Shown piece by piece: positions 16,667-24,142 of a DNA stretch of 33,594 bases. The translations under genes were made by a program, and so were the position numbers. Under the pieces are notes generated by a model. That model was not told the origin of the DNA, made no database searches, and worked only from the letters and a program-made list of their open reading frames with translations. The stretch covers positions 1 through 33,594 of the forward strand of contig JAUZRQ010000118.1 of NCBI GenBank assembly GCA_030950365.1, in the 5' to 3' direction. Within the stretch, counting starts at the first letter, position 1; the number at the start of each line of letters is the position of its first letter. This DNA is from Candidatus Zhuqueibacterota bacterium (GTDB taxonomy: Bacteria; Zhuqueibacterota; Zhuqueibacteria; Zhuqueibacterales; Geothermadaptataceae).

Positions 16667-17770
16667 ATGGCAGATTTTCAATTAAAACGCGTGGGGATTT
16701 TGACCGGGGGCGGCGATTGTCCGGGATTGAATGCGGTAATCCGAGCGGTGGCCAAAGCAGCCATGGGAAAATATGATGCAACCGTTATCGGCATCGAAGA
16801 CGGTTTCGAGGGGTTCGTTGAAGGACGAATGCATGAGATTCAAAATAAAGAAGTGTCCGGCATTCTCAGTGTTGGCGGCACCATTCTGGGCACATCCAAC
16901 AAGGGCGATCCATTTCACTATCCCATCGAAGACCTGGATGGCAACATTCAAATCGTGGATGAATCGGCGCGGGTGATTCGCAATTACCGGCACTGGGGCC
17001 TCGACGCGCTCATTGCTATCGGCGGTGACGGCACGATGCACATCAGTCAGAAGCTATTTGAAATGGGTTTGAACATCATCGGCGTGCCCAAGACCATCGA
17101 CAATGATCTCGCCGCCACGGACCTGACCTTTGGCTACGACTCGGCACTGTTCGTGGCCACCGAAGCCATCGACCGCCTGCACACCACCGCGTCTTCACAT
17201 CACCGCGTGATGGTGATCGAAGTGATGGGCCGTTATGCCGGCTGGATTGCGCTGGGCGCCGGATTGGCCGGCGGCGCGGACATCATTCTCATTCCGGAGA
17301 TTCCATTCCGGTGGGAGAGCATCTATAAAAAAGTCCGCGAGCGCAGTTTGCACGGAAAGCGTTTCAGCATCGTGTGCGTGGCCGAAGGCGCGCGGCCTGA
17401 AGATGGCGACATTGTGGTCAAGGCGCACGACATCCGACGTACGGACGCAAAACAGCTCGGCGGCATCGGCGAGCTGGTTGGCCAAAAAATCAGCGAGGAC
17501 ACCGGTCTGGAAACGCGGGTGACCGTACTGGGTCATTTACAGCGCGGCGGCAGCCCCACCGCGTTCGATCGCAATCTGGCCACCAAATACGGCGCCGCCG
17601 CGATCGATCTGGCCGCCGAGGGCCAATTCGGCCGCATGGTAGCGCTGCGCGGGCAACAAATCATTTCAGTGCCGATCAAGGAGGCCATTGCGCAGCAACG
17701 TCTGGTGCCACTGGATTGCCCGGAAATCCGCGCCGCGCGGGCTGTTGGAACCTCCTTTGGAGATGATTGA
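16667..17770 (+). CDS. pfkA: 6-phosphofructokinase, G/K substrate-site type
   Basis: The product is 367 residues. Phosphofructokinase phosphorylates fructose 6-phosphate. Visible motifs are GILTGGGDCPGLNAVIR (nucleotide loop), GGDGT (119-123), PKTIDNDL with catalytic Asp145, MGRYAGWIA and GHLQRGGSPTAFDR. The two residues that separate phosphoryl donors read Gly122 (as in ATP enzymes; Asp in pyrophosphate enzymes) and Lys142 (as in the pyrophosphate-type PKTIDND). This Gly/Lys combination is known from group III ATP-using enzymes such as that of Streptomyces, so ATP is the better guess. The ATG with AGGAA eight bases upstream is preferred to one five codons earlier. An intrinsic terminator follows. 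Confidence 0.93.
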   Translation: MADFQLKRVGILTGGGDCPGLNAVIRAVAKAAMGKYDATVIGIEDGFEGFVEGRMHEIQNKEVSGILSVGGTILGTSNKGDPFHYPIEDLDGNIQIVDESARVIRNYRHWGLDALIAIGGDGTMHISQKLFEMGLNIIGVPKTIDNDLAATDLTFGYDSALFVATEAIDRLHTTASSHHRVMVIEVMGRYAGWIALGAGLAGGADIILIPEIPFRWESIYKKVRERSLHGKRFSIVCVAEGARPEDGDIVVKAHDIRRTDAKQLGGIGELVGQKISEDTGLETRVTVLGHLQRGGSPTAFDRNLATKYGAAAIDLAAEGQFGRMVALRGQQIISVPIKEAIAQQRLVPLDCPEIRAARAVGTSFGDD

Positions 17771-17796
17771 GCCAGAGTGGCATTGCCTGAAACCAG

Positions 17797-17828
17797 GCCC
17801 GGCCGGCATGTCCGACCGGGCTTTTTTT
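17797..17828 (+). terminator. Intrinsic terminator after pfkA
   Basis: GCCCGG-C-CGG pairs with CCG-A-CCGGGC (one internal mismatch, small loop ATGT region), giving a GC-rich stem from 17797 to 17821, followed immediately by seven T residues. It stands 26 bases after the stop codon. Confidence 0.85.
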
Positions 17829-18033
17829 ATTCCCTTGAACCACCGGGAGCCGTGAAAGCACCTGATGGTTGATCCATCAATGCGCAATGGTCCTATTTCC
17901 CTGCTTATGCGCCATCCTCAACACATGGCGTCCTGTCGTCTATTGCCCTATCTAATCGGGAATACCTGCGTATTCGATCGATAGAAAGAAATTGAAAAAT
18001 CACTTACCTCTCAATCATTGCAAAGTATATTAA

Positions 18034-18051
18034 ATTAACAAATCAGTTAAT
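18034..18051. promoter_or_regulatory. Candidate operator: ATTAAC-N6-GTTAAT palindrome before the AbiE pair
   Basis: A perfect 6-bp inverted repeat with a 6-base spacer ends 12 bases before the antitoxin ATG. AbiEi proteins are known to bind inverted repeats in their own promoter and repress the operon, so this is a fitting autoregulation site. A TATATT at 18026-18031 just upstream may be a -10, but I see no good -35. Confidence 0.5.
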
Positions 18052-18063
18052 CGGGTGTATTTG

Positions 18064-18651
18064 ATGAAAGTGCTCCGGCTCCGACAGATCGACAAGCCTT
18101 ATTTCAGCTACGAGGATATTGCAAGAGTATTCAACATTTCAAGAGATTCGGCACGGGTGGCCGCCTCTCGCTATGCGCGCTCAGGCATTCTGCTGCGCCT
18201 GAAGCCCGATATTTATATTTTAAAAGAAAAATGGCCGTATTTATCCACAGAACAAAAACTTTTATTAGCCAACCTGCTTCAGGTTCCTTCCTATGTATCA
18301 TTAACAACGGCTCTTGCCTATTACGAAATAACAACTCAGATCCAGCAAAATTTTATTGAAAGCATTGCCATTAAACGCACCAAAGAAATTGCAATTGAAG
18401 ATACTTTGTTTAAGTACAACAAAATCAATCCCGCTTTGTATTTTGGTTTTGTGCGGCTGCGTGGCTTTTTTATTGCCGAACCAGAAAAAGCCCTGCTGGA
18501 TGCGCTTTATTTTATGTCCTTTGGCCGATATACGTTGGATATTTCGGCCATTGATCTCGATAAATTCGATTCGCAAAAGCTTAAAAATCTTGCAAAAAAA
18601 TTTCCAGCCGGTACTCAAAAGTTGTTAATCAATTGCTATGAACATTCTTGA
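18064..18651 (+). CDS. abiEi: Type IV antitoxin of the AbiEi family
   Basis: The product is 195 residues. The N-terminus is a winged helix-turn-helix (YFSYEDIARVFNISRDSARVA, then GILLRLKPDIYIL as the wing). The remainder matches the AbiEi C-terminal domain, with YVSLTTALAYYEI, FGFVRLRGFFIAEPEKALLDALYF. In type IV systems this protein represses the operon and neutralises the toxin without binding it. It overlaps the toxin gene by 14 bases. Coding sequence is AT-richer than the flanking metabolic genes, as for transferred modules. The ATG used here follows GTG and TTG codons in frame, so the true start may be slightly earlier. Confidence 0.85.
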   Translation: MKVLRLRQIDKPYFSYEDIARVFNISRDSARVAASRYARSGILLRLKPDIYILKEKWPYLSTEQKLLLANLLQVPSYVSLTTALAYYEITTQIQQNFIESIAIKRTKEIAIEDTLFKYNKINPALYFGFVRLRGFFIAEPEKALLDALYFMSFGRYTLDISAIDLDKFDSQKLKNLAKKFPAGTQKLLINCYEHS

Positions 18652-19300
18652 AAAGCATGAAGTTTTTGAAATTGAAGTACTGGACAGGCTGAAAAGCGTT
18701 CGAATCCTGGATAGCCTGGTATTTGGTGGCGGGACCATGCTTCGGCTTTGTCACGAAATGCGGCGGTTTTCAGCGGACCTCGATTTTTGGAAGCGGCGCA
18801 AAATAGCGGATGACAAACTATTTGCACGTATCCACGATGCCCTTACCCGTTTTTATGAAATCACCGAAGCTCAGATAAAACATTTTAGCCTACTAATCGC
18901 AATTCGATCACCCGCGTTTCCACGGAGGCTGAAAATCGAAGTGCGCCGAAAGCGCGAGGATTGGGAATACGAAGAGAAAATCGCCTTTTCCAGGTTCAGT
19001 ACGCGACAGGTTCTACTGAAAGGGCATACCCTGCGTCAAACCCTCTTAAACAAAATCGCCGCTCTAATGGATCGCGGTGAAATCCGGGATGCTTTCGATA
19101 TCGAATTTATTCTTCGGCAAGGCGTTTCTCTTCCTGAATTGTCTGATCAACAACGAAGTCAGCTTATTCGGCAATTGCAGAAATTCAAGGCCCGCGATTT
19201 TAAAGTCACCCTTGGCTCCGTTCTGGAAAAGGAAGCCCGGGATTATTATTCGCAACACGGCTTTCGCTTTTTGCTCTCAAAATTGGAAAGCCCACTGTAA
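18638..19300 (+). CDS. abiEii: Type IV toxin, AbiEii nucleotidyltransferase
   Basis: The product is 220 residues. The nucleotidyltransferase signature is intact: FGGGTMLRL (28-36) followed by RRFSADLDFW with Asp47 and Asp49 as the metal ligands. A later RGEIRDAFDIEFI matches the conserved K...R..DxxD helix of the DUF1814/AbiEii family, and LLNKIAALMDR precedes it. AbiEii-type toxins transfer nucleotides (to tRNA in studied members), arresting growth, and the pair can act against phage. The gene begins inside the end of the antitoxin gene, a hallmark of a co-translated pair. Nothing suggests inactivation. Confidence 0.88.
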   Translation: MNILEKHEVFEIEVLDRLKSVRILDSLVFGGGTMLRLCHEMRRFSADLDFWKRRKIADDKLFARIHDALTRFYEITEAQIKHFSLLIAIRSPAFPRRLKIEVRRKREDWEYEEKIAFSRFSTRQVLLKGHTLRQTLLNKIAALMDRGEIRDAFDIEFILRQGVSLPELSDQQRSQLIRQLQKFKARDFKVTLGSVLEKEARDYYSQHGFRFLLSKLESPL

Positions 19301-19445
19301 ATTTCTATGGCGTCGCATCATTTTGTTGTTTTTCAAGCTTCCAATCATTGTCGCGGATTGCCATGTTGAGATGCCACACCGGGATAAAAATCGGGGAAAT
19401 GTCTGGTTCTGAGCATCAGGCTATCGCCAAATCCAGTTTCCGCAT

Positions 19446-19476
19446 CCCCCCGGGTGCCTTCGAGGTGCCTGGGGGG
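19446..19476 (-). terminator. Hairpin downstream of the stomatin gene, no T-tract
   Basis: Seventeen bases after the stop codon the transcript could form a long irregular stem: six C paired with six G, then GG/CC and CC/GG steps separated by symmetric mismatches, around a TTCGA loop region. There is no run of U after it, so it may be a 3' stabiliser or a factor-assisted terminator, or a copy of a dispersed GTGCC/GGCAC-type element (a short GTGCC-T-GGCAC palindrome also occurs near 21217). Confidence 0.45.
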
Positions 19477-19493
19477 CACGGATGCCTCCTATT

Positions 19494-20480
19494 TCACTGC
19501 TGGTCTTTCAAAATCTCTTTTACAGCCCCGACGGCGCCAAGCACGCCCGTGGCCTCATAGGGCATGAATACCACCTTCGATTTGTCCCCGCTGACGATCT
19601 CCTTTAGCGCTTCGATATACTTCACCGAAATCAGGTATTGCGTCGGATCGGCCTTGCCCGCACGCACGGCTTCGGCCACTCGCAGGATGGCCTCTTTTTC
19701 CGCCGTGGCCACGCGTTCGATCGCCTGCGCCTGTCCTTCAGCCCGCAGGATTTGCGACTGCTTCTCGCCTTCGGCCTTGCGGATGGCTGCCTCTTTCACG
19801 CCTTCGGCTTCCAGAATCGCGGCTTTCTTCCGGCCCTCCGCTTCCAGAATTGTGGCGCGGCGATCGCGCTCGGCTTTCATCTGCTTTTCCATGGCCGCAC
19901 GCACGTCCTCCGGCGGCGAAATATCCTGCAACTCTACCCGATTGATGCGCACGCCCCACTTGTCCGTGGCCTCATCTAAAATCATACGCAATTTGCGGTT
20001 GATGGTGTCGCGGCTCACCAGGGTTTCGTCCAGATCCAGCTCGCCGATGATGTTACGCAGGGTGGTTTGCGTGAGCTTTTCGATGGCATCGGGCAGGTTG
20101 GATATTTCATACACCGCTTTGATGGGATCGGTAATTTGAAAATACAACAGGGCATTGATTTCAATGCCCACATTGTCGCGGGTGATCACATTCTGGCGCG
20201 GGAAATCATACACCGTCTCGCGCAGGTCGATGCGATCCACCTCGCGCTGAATAATCATCGTCCGCCCGGACACATCGGTTTTCACATAGCGCCAGCTTAT
20301 CTTGCGCGGCCGGTCGATGAACGGCCAGATGATATTCACGCCGCTGGTGAGGGTGCTGTGGTATTTCCCCAGCCGTTCAACAATCACCACTTCAGCCTGT
20401 TTCACGATGATCAGCCCTTTGATTGCCAGCACAAGCACCAGAACTGCGATCATGATGACGATAAACAATGCAGGTTCCAT
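19494..20480 (-). CDS. SPFH/stomatin-like membrane protein (QmcA-type)
   Basis: The product is 328 residues. One N-terminal transmembrane segment (ALFIVIMIAVLVLVLAI) is followed by the SPFH/band 7 domain: KQAEVVIVERLGKYH, TRDNVGIEINALLYFQITDP, LDETLVSRDTINRKL and WGVRINRVELQDISPP. Residues about 200-270 are a long charged coiled coil rich in EAEGxKKAAI repeats, then the conserved C-terminal AVGAVKEILK. Such proteins form oligomeric membrane rings and act as membrane-domain organisers, often with NfeD. The nfeD gene is 20 bp upstream, the classic pair. GAGGGG just before the ATG sets the start. Confidence 0.93.
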   Translation of the reverse strand: MEPALFIVIMIAVLVLVLAIKGLIIVKQAEVVIVERLGKYHSTLTSGVNIIWPFIDRPRKISWRYVKTDVSGRTMIIQREVDRIDLRETVYDFPRQNVITRDNVGIEINALLYFQITDPIKAVYEISNLPDAIEKLTQTTLRNIIGELDLDETLVSRDTINRKLRMILDEATDKWGVRINRVELQDISPPEDVRAAMEKQMKAERDRRATILEAEGRKKAAILEAEGVKEAAIRKAEGEKQSQILRAEGQAQAIERVATAEKEAILRVAEAVRAGKADPTQYLISVKYIEALKEIVSGDKSKVVFMPYEATGVLGAVGAVKEILKDQQ

Positions 20481-20500
20481 GATCCCCTCTCGTGTTTTGG

Positions 20501-20938
20501 TTATTCCGTTTGCAACGATTTCACATACAGTCGATTGCCTTCGACGCGTTCGATCACGACTTTGTCGCCGGCCGAATGCTTCTGACCATCGGCTGCACGC
20601 GCCGGCCATTCCTCACCACCCACCTTCACCAGGCCGCTGTCCTCGTTGGTATCTTGCAGCACCGTGGCTTTCTGACCGATAAGCCGATCGACGTTGGTGG
20701 CAGTGCGCTCTTCGGCCGTTTGCGCCCATTTTTGAAATAGCGGACGCACCGAAATAAAAGCCAGAAACGTGCCCACGGCAAAGCCCACAACCTGCCAGCT
20801 CGTACCGAGCCCCGCTCCAGCTACCAGCGCCGCCAGAAGCGCGCCGACGGAAAAGCACATGACCACGAATCCCGGGGTGAACACCTCAACAATGGCCAGA
20901 AACACCGCCAGGATGATCCACCAGTGCCAGGCTTGCAT
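20501..20938 (-). CDS. NfeD-like membrane protein with OB-fold tail
   Basis: The product is 145 residues of the short NfeD type, without the N-terminal serine-protease domain of long forms. It has transmembrane helices at about 5-25 (WIILAVFLAIVEVFTPGFVV) and 28-70, then an OB-fold domain (LIGQKATVLQD, GLVKVGGEEWPARA, GDKVVIERVEGNRLYV). The first in-frame ATG after GGAGAGG was chosen; the open frame further upstream is unlike the family. It precedes the stomatin gene by 20 bp on the same strand, the standard NfeD-SPFH operon. The OB fold is thought to contact the SPFH partner. Confidence 0.92.
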   Translation of the reverse strand: MQAWHWWIILAVFLAIVEVFTPGFVVMCFSVGALLAALVAGAGLGTSWQVVGFAVGTFLAFISVRPLFQKWAQTAEERTATNVDRLIGQKATVLQDTNEDSGLVKVGGEEWPARAADGQKHSAGDKVVIERVEGNRLYVKSLQTE

Positions 20939-21383
20939 AATCCTCTCCCGATATCCCTTTGAATGATTATTACAATTGAACGAAAATGTTCCCAGCATCC
21001 TCGTTTTGAAAATCACGACTCTGGATAATTTGACCAATTTTCGGCCGCTAAACAACGAAAATTCGACCAAATTGGAACATGCCGCTTGTATCAGCCATCG
21101 ACATCGTTTCAATATGGTACAGCCCCTACGAAAGGTTAATATGTACTCTTAGTGTTTTCATATTTCTACTCCAAGCACTACATCTACTGCGATGCTATAT
21201 CTCTAATAGAAACAACACGTGCCTGGCACACATATTTTTCTCTTTGCCAAATTTTCTGAAAAAAGATTGGATAAAAGCATTTTCGGCTTATATTTGCCAC
21301 TGGCATGCAGGTTGCTTAATGAAGTTTTTTTAGTGGTCGATGATAATTCTGATGGACAAATCAACGCAATAAAGGAAATGGTC
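20939..21383. other. Divergent promoter region between nfeD and the methyltransferase gene
   Basis: These 445 bases hold no convincing gene. The in-frame extension of the methyltransferase frame (from 21219) has no family similarity and no ribosome site. A perfect inverted repeat AATTTTCG/CGAAAATT (21036-21043 and 21056-21063, 12-base loop) lies here, with flanking related GACCAA words on both sides. A GTGCC-T-GGCAC palindrome lies near 21217-21227. Both strands should start transcription somewhere inside, but I see no clear consensus boxes. Confidence 0.5.
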
Positions 21384-22190
21384 ATGCAACAGGACGTCAT
21401 GCAGACTTCGGAACAGCCCACAACCTCACACTCCGAACGCCTCGAAGCCATCCGGCGCTACTGGAACGAGCACATCCACGATCTGGAAATCGCCAAACAT
21501 CCCGTCGGCACGCTCGGTTTTTTTGATGACCTCGACGAATACCGCTTCGACAAGCTGCGCTACCTGCCCCGGCTGGTGGATTTCAACGGTTATAAAGGCA
21601 AAAAAATCCTGGAGATCGGCTGCGGCGTGGGGATCGATCTGGTGCGGTTTGCCGCCGGAGGAGCTATCGTCACCGGGGTCGATCTTTCCGAAACCGCCAT
21701 TGAACTGGCGCGCAAAAATTTCGAGCTGCGCAACCTGCGGGGCAATTTGCTGGTGATGAATGGCGAAGACCTGCAATTTCCCGACGATTCGTTCGATGTG
21801 GTGTATGTGCACGGGGTTTTGCAATACACTGCCGATCCGCACCAGATGGCGCGGGAAATGCACCGTGTGCTAAAACCGGGGGGCGAGGCCATCGCCATGG
21901 TGTACAACCGCCTTTCCTGGCTCAACGCGCTGTCGAAAATCATGAAAGTGGAGCTGGAACACGAGGACGCGCCCGTGCTGAACAAGTATTCTATCAAAGA
22001 ATTCAAGGCCATTCTGGCGCCGTTTCCGAAAGTCAAGATCATCCCGGAGCGGTTTCCGGTGAAGAGCCGCCTGCACCGTGGCTGGAAAGGCACGGCCTAC
22101 AATGGCGTGTTCGTGCCGGCGTTCAACATTCTCCCCAAACCCATTGTGCGACCGCTGGGCTGGCATTTGATGGCATTCGCATACAAATGA
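21384..22190 (+). CDS. Class I SAM-dependent methyltransferase
   Basis: The product is 268 residues. The Rossmann motifs are clear: KKILEIGCGVGIDLVRFA (motif I), TGVDLSETAIELARK, FDVVYVHGVLQYTADP (post-motif), HRVLKPGGEAIAMVYN. The N-terminus has YWNEHIHDLEIAKHPVGTLGFF, a segment shared by methyltransferases of this subgroup. I chose the ATG with AAGGA eight bases upstream rather than an ATG two codons earlier. Its stop overlaps the start of the GlpD-type gene by four bases (ATGA), so the two are translationally coupled. The substrate is unknown; the pairing with a glycerol-3-phosphate oxidase and the methyltransferase in the opposing cluster suggests lipid or quinone chemistry. Confidence 0.88.
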   Translation: MQQDVMQTSEQPTTSHSERLEAIRRYWNEHIHDLEIAKHPVGTLGFFDDLDEYRFDKLRYLPRLVDFNGYKGKKILEIGCGVGIDLVRFAAGGAIVTGVDLSETAIELARKNFELRNLRGNLLVMNGEDLQFPDDSFDVVYVHGVLQYTADPHQMAREMHRVLKPGGEAIAMVYNRLSWLNALSKIMKVELEHEDAPVLNKYSIKEFKAILAPFPKVKIIPERFPVKSRLHRGWKGTAYNGVFVPAFNILPKPIVRPLGWHLMAFAYK

Positions 22191-23938
22191 ACCGAACCCC
22201 TGATGTACCCATGAAACGAAATCCGGAACACCTGCACCAGAAAACTTTCGACCTGATCATCATCGGTGGCGGCATTTATGGCGCCTGGGTGGCCTGGGAT
22301 GCCACGCTGCGCGGGCTATCCGTGGCATTGTTTGAAAAAGACGACTTCGGCAGCGCCACATCGTCGAACAGCCTCAAAATCATCCATGGCGGACTTCGCT
22401 ATCTGCAACATGCCGACATCAAACGCATGCGCGAATCGGTGCGCGAGCGCATGATTCTCATGCGCGTGGCGCCGCATCTGGTGCATCCGTTGCCCTGTAT
22501 CATGCCGACGTACGGCCATGGCGTCAAAGGCCGGGAGGCGCTGGCCATTGCGCTGTTCCTCAATGATCTGATCACCTTCGATCGCAACAAACTGTCCGAT
22601 CCGCAGAAATATTTGCCCAAAGGGCGCATCCTGTCGCGCGAAGAGCTGCTGGAACGCTTACCGGGCATCGAAACCCAAAACCTGACCGGCGGCGCGATGT
22701 GGTACGATTGCCAGATTTATAACTCGGAACGGCTGTTGATTGGCCTGCTGGCCGGCGCTTCGGCGCGCGGAGCGGCCGTGGTCAATTACGCGCCGGTGGT
22801 GAATTTCCTGGTGCAGGATGGTCATCTGCGCGGCGTGCATGTGCACGATCGGCTATCCGGCCGCGAATACGATGTTTTTTCGCGTCTGGTGGTTAACACC
22901 AGCGGACCGTGGGTGAACAAACTGCTGGGGCTGCTACCGCAACGCGATTCCCTGCCGCAAATCCAATTTTCCAAAGCCATGAATCTGGTGGTGCGCCGCA
23001 AACTCATCGACACGTACGGCGCGGGCATTCCGAGCAAATATTCATTCCAGGACGCCGATGCACTCATCAAACAGGGCAGCCGGCTGCTATTCATGACGCC
23101 CTGGCGCCAATACACGCTCATCGGCACCACGCATGTTCCGTACGAAGGCGATCCGGACGAGTTTGCCATCACGGAAGAAGATATCCAGGAGTTGCTGCAG
23201 GAGTACAATCTGGCCTATCCGGCGCGCAGCATCCGCCGCGAGGATGTCACGCATGCCTATGGCGGACTGCTGCCCATGGAGCCAAAATCGCGGGCCGGCA
23301 ACCATGTGACGCTGACCAAACATTACAAACTACTGGATCACGAAAAAGAGCACGGGCTCAAAGGCCTGGTAACCGTGGTCGGAGTCAAATACACCACCGC
23401 GCGCGATGTGGCCGCCCGGGCCGTGGATATCGCCGTGCAGAAGCTGGGCCGCCGCGAGCGCTGCCGTACGGATCAAATCCCGATTCCGGGCGGCAATATC
23501 GAGCGGTTCGGCGCATTTTTACAGGAAGAAATCACCAAGCGACCGTGGAACCTGAACGACCCGGAAGTCCGGCATCTGGTATTGAACTATGGCCGCGAGT
23601 ATCCGAAAATTCTACACTATCTGGAAGAAAATGTTGCCTGGCGGGAACGCGTGGATCCGGAACAGGAAGTGCTGTTTGCCGAAGTGGTGCACGCCATTCG
23701 CGAGGAAATGGCACAAACCCTGCTCGATGTCGTCCGCCGGCGCACCGAGTTGGGCTCGGCCGGATGCCCGTCGGACACCGTGCTGGAAAAGGTTGCCCGC
23801 CTGATGGCCTCGGAGCTGGGCTGGGATGAGGCCAAAATACAGAAAGAAATCCAATCCGCGAAAGACCATTATCGCATTGCTGGTTATGATCCTGCCGCAC
23901 GCCATGTAAGGGAACCCAGTGCCGAGCGCGACGAATAG
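22187..23938 (+). CDS. glpD: FAD-dependent glycerol-3-phosphate dehydrogenase (GlpD/GlpA type)
   Basis: The product is 583 residues. The FAD site is complete: DLIIIGGGIYGAWVAWDA near the N-terminus, then FEKDDFGSATSSNSLKIIHGGLRYL, the characteristic GlpD segment, and RLVVNTSGPWVNKL. GGLLPMEPKS and VVGVKYTTAR match the region that closes the active site. A C-terminal helical domain follows. The enzyme oxidises sn-glycerol 3-phosphate to dihydroxyacetone phosphate, passing electrons to quinone at the membrane. It is coupled to the methyltransferase by a 4-bp overlap. The alternative start eight codons downstream is equally plausible, since neither has a good ribosome site. Family assignment is strong; that its substrate is glycerol 3-phosphate is inferred. 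Confidence 0.88.
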   Translation: MNRTPDVPMKRNPEHLHQKTFDLIIIGGGIYGAWVAWDATLRGLSVALFEKDDFGSATSSNSLKIIHGGLRYLQHADIKRMRESVRERMILMRVAPHLVHPLPCIMPTYGHGVKGREALAIALFLNDLITFDRNKLSDPQKYLPKGRILSREELLERLPGIETQNLTGGAMWYDCQIYNSERLLIGLLAGASARGAAVVNYAPVVNFLVQDGHLRGVHVHDRLSGREYDVFSRLVVNTSGPWVNKLLGLLPQRDSLPQIQFSKAMNLVVRRKLIDTYGAGIPSKYSFQDADALIKQGSRLLFMTPWRQYTLIGTTHVPYEGDPDEFAITEEDIQELLQEYNLAYPARSIRREDVTHAYGGLLPMEPKSRAGNHVTLTKHYKLLDHEKEHGLKGLVTVVGVKYTTARDVAARAVDIAVQKLGRRERCRTDQIPIPGGNIERFGAFLQEEITKRPWNLNDPEVRHLVLNYGREYPKILHYLEENVAWRERVDPEQEVLFAEVVHAIREEMAQTLLDVVRRRTELGSAGCPSDTVLEKVARLMASELGWDEAKIQKEIQSAKDHYRIAGYDPAARHVREPSAERDE

Positions 23939-24043
23939 CCCCTATTGCCTGTTATACCACCTCATTTTTGACGCGATCATCCCAATGACTTCCTTCCACC
24001 GATTTTGCTTGTGATTTTACAGCAAAGGAATTATTTTCTTTGC

Positions 24044-24087
24044 ATGGCATGGCTGTCGGTTTTTCATAAACCGTACGGCTATGCCAT
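24044..24087 (+). other. Long hairpin in the nhaA leader (candidate structured RNA or regulatory element)
   Basis: The two arms 24044-24062 and 24068-24087 pair over 19 base pairs (two G-U, one bulged T at 24074) around a TTCAT loop. The stem begins ATGGCAT and its complement ends ATGCCAT. It ends 55 bases before the nhaA ATG and about 105 bases after the preceding stop codon. No T-run follows on either side, so it does not look like an intrinsic terminator. It does not match a riboswitch I can name. Confidence 0.65.
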
Positions 24088-24142
24088 CTTTATAGCTGCC
24101 CGGTCAATTCACTCAAATCGGAACCAACCTTTCAGGAGTCCC

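Noticed and set aside
21219-21383. N-terminal extension of the methyltransferase
   Set aside because: No family similarity, and AAGGA sits at the right distance from the internal ATG.
23612-23905. Antisense frames inside the GlpD-type gene
   Set aside because: Shadow of the FAD-dependent dehydrogenase; base composition explains the openness.
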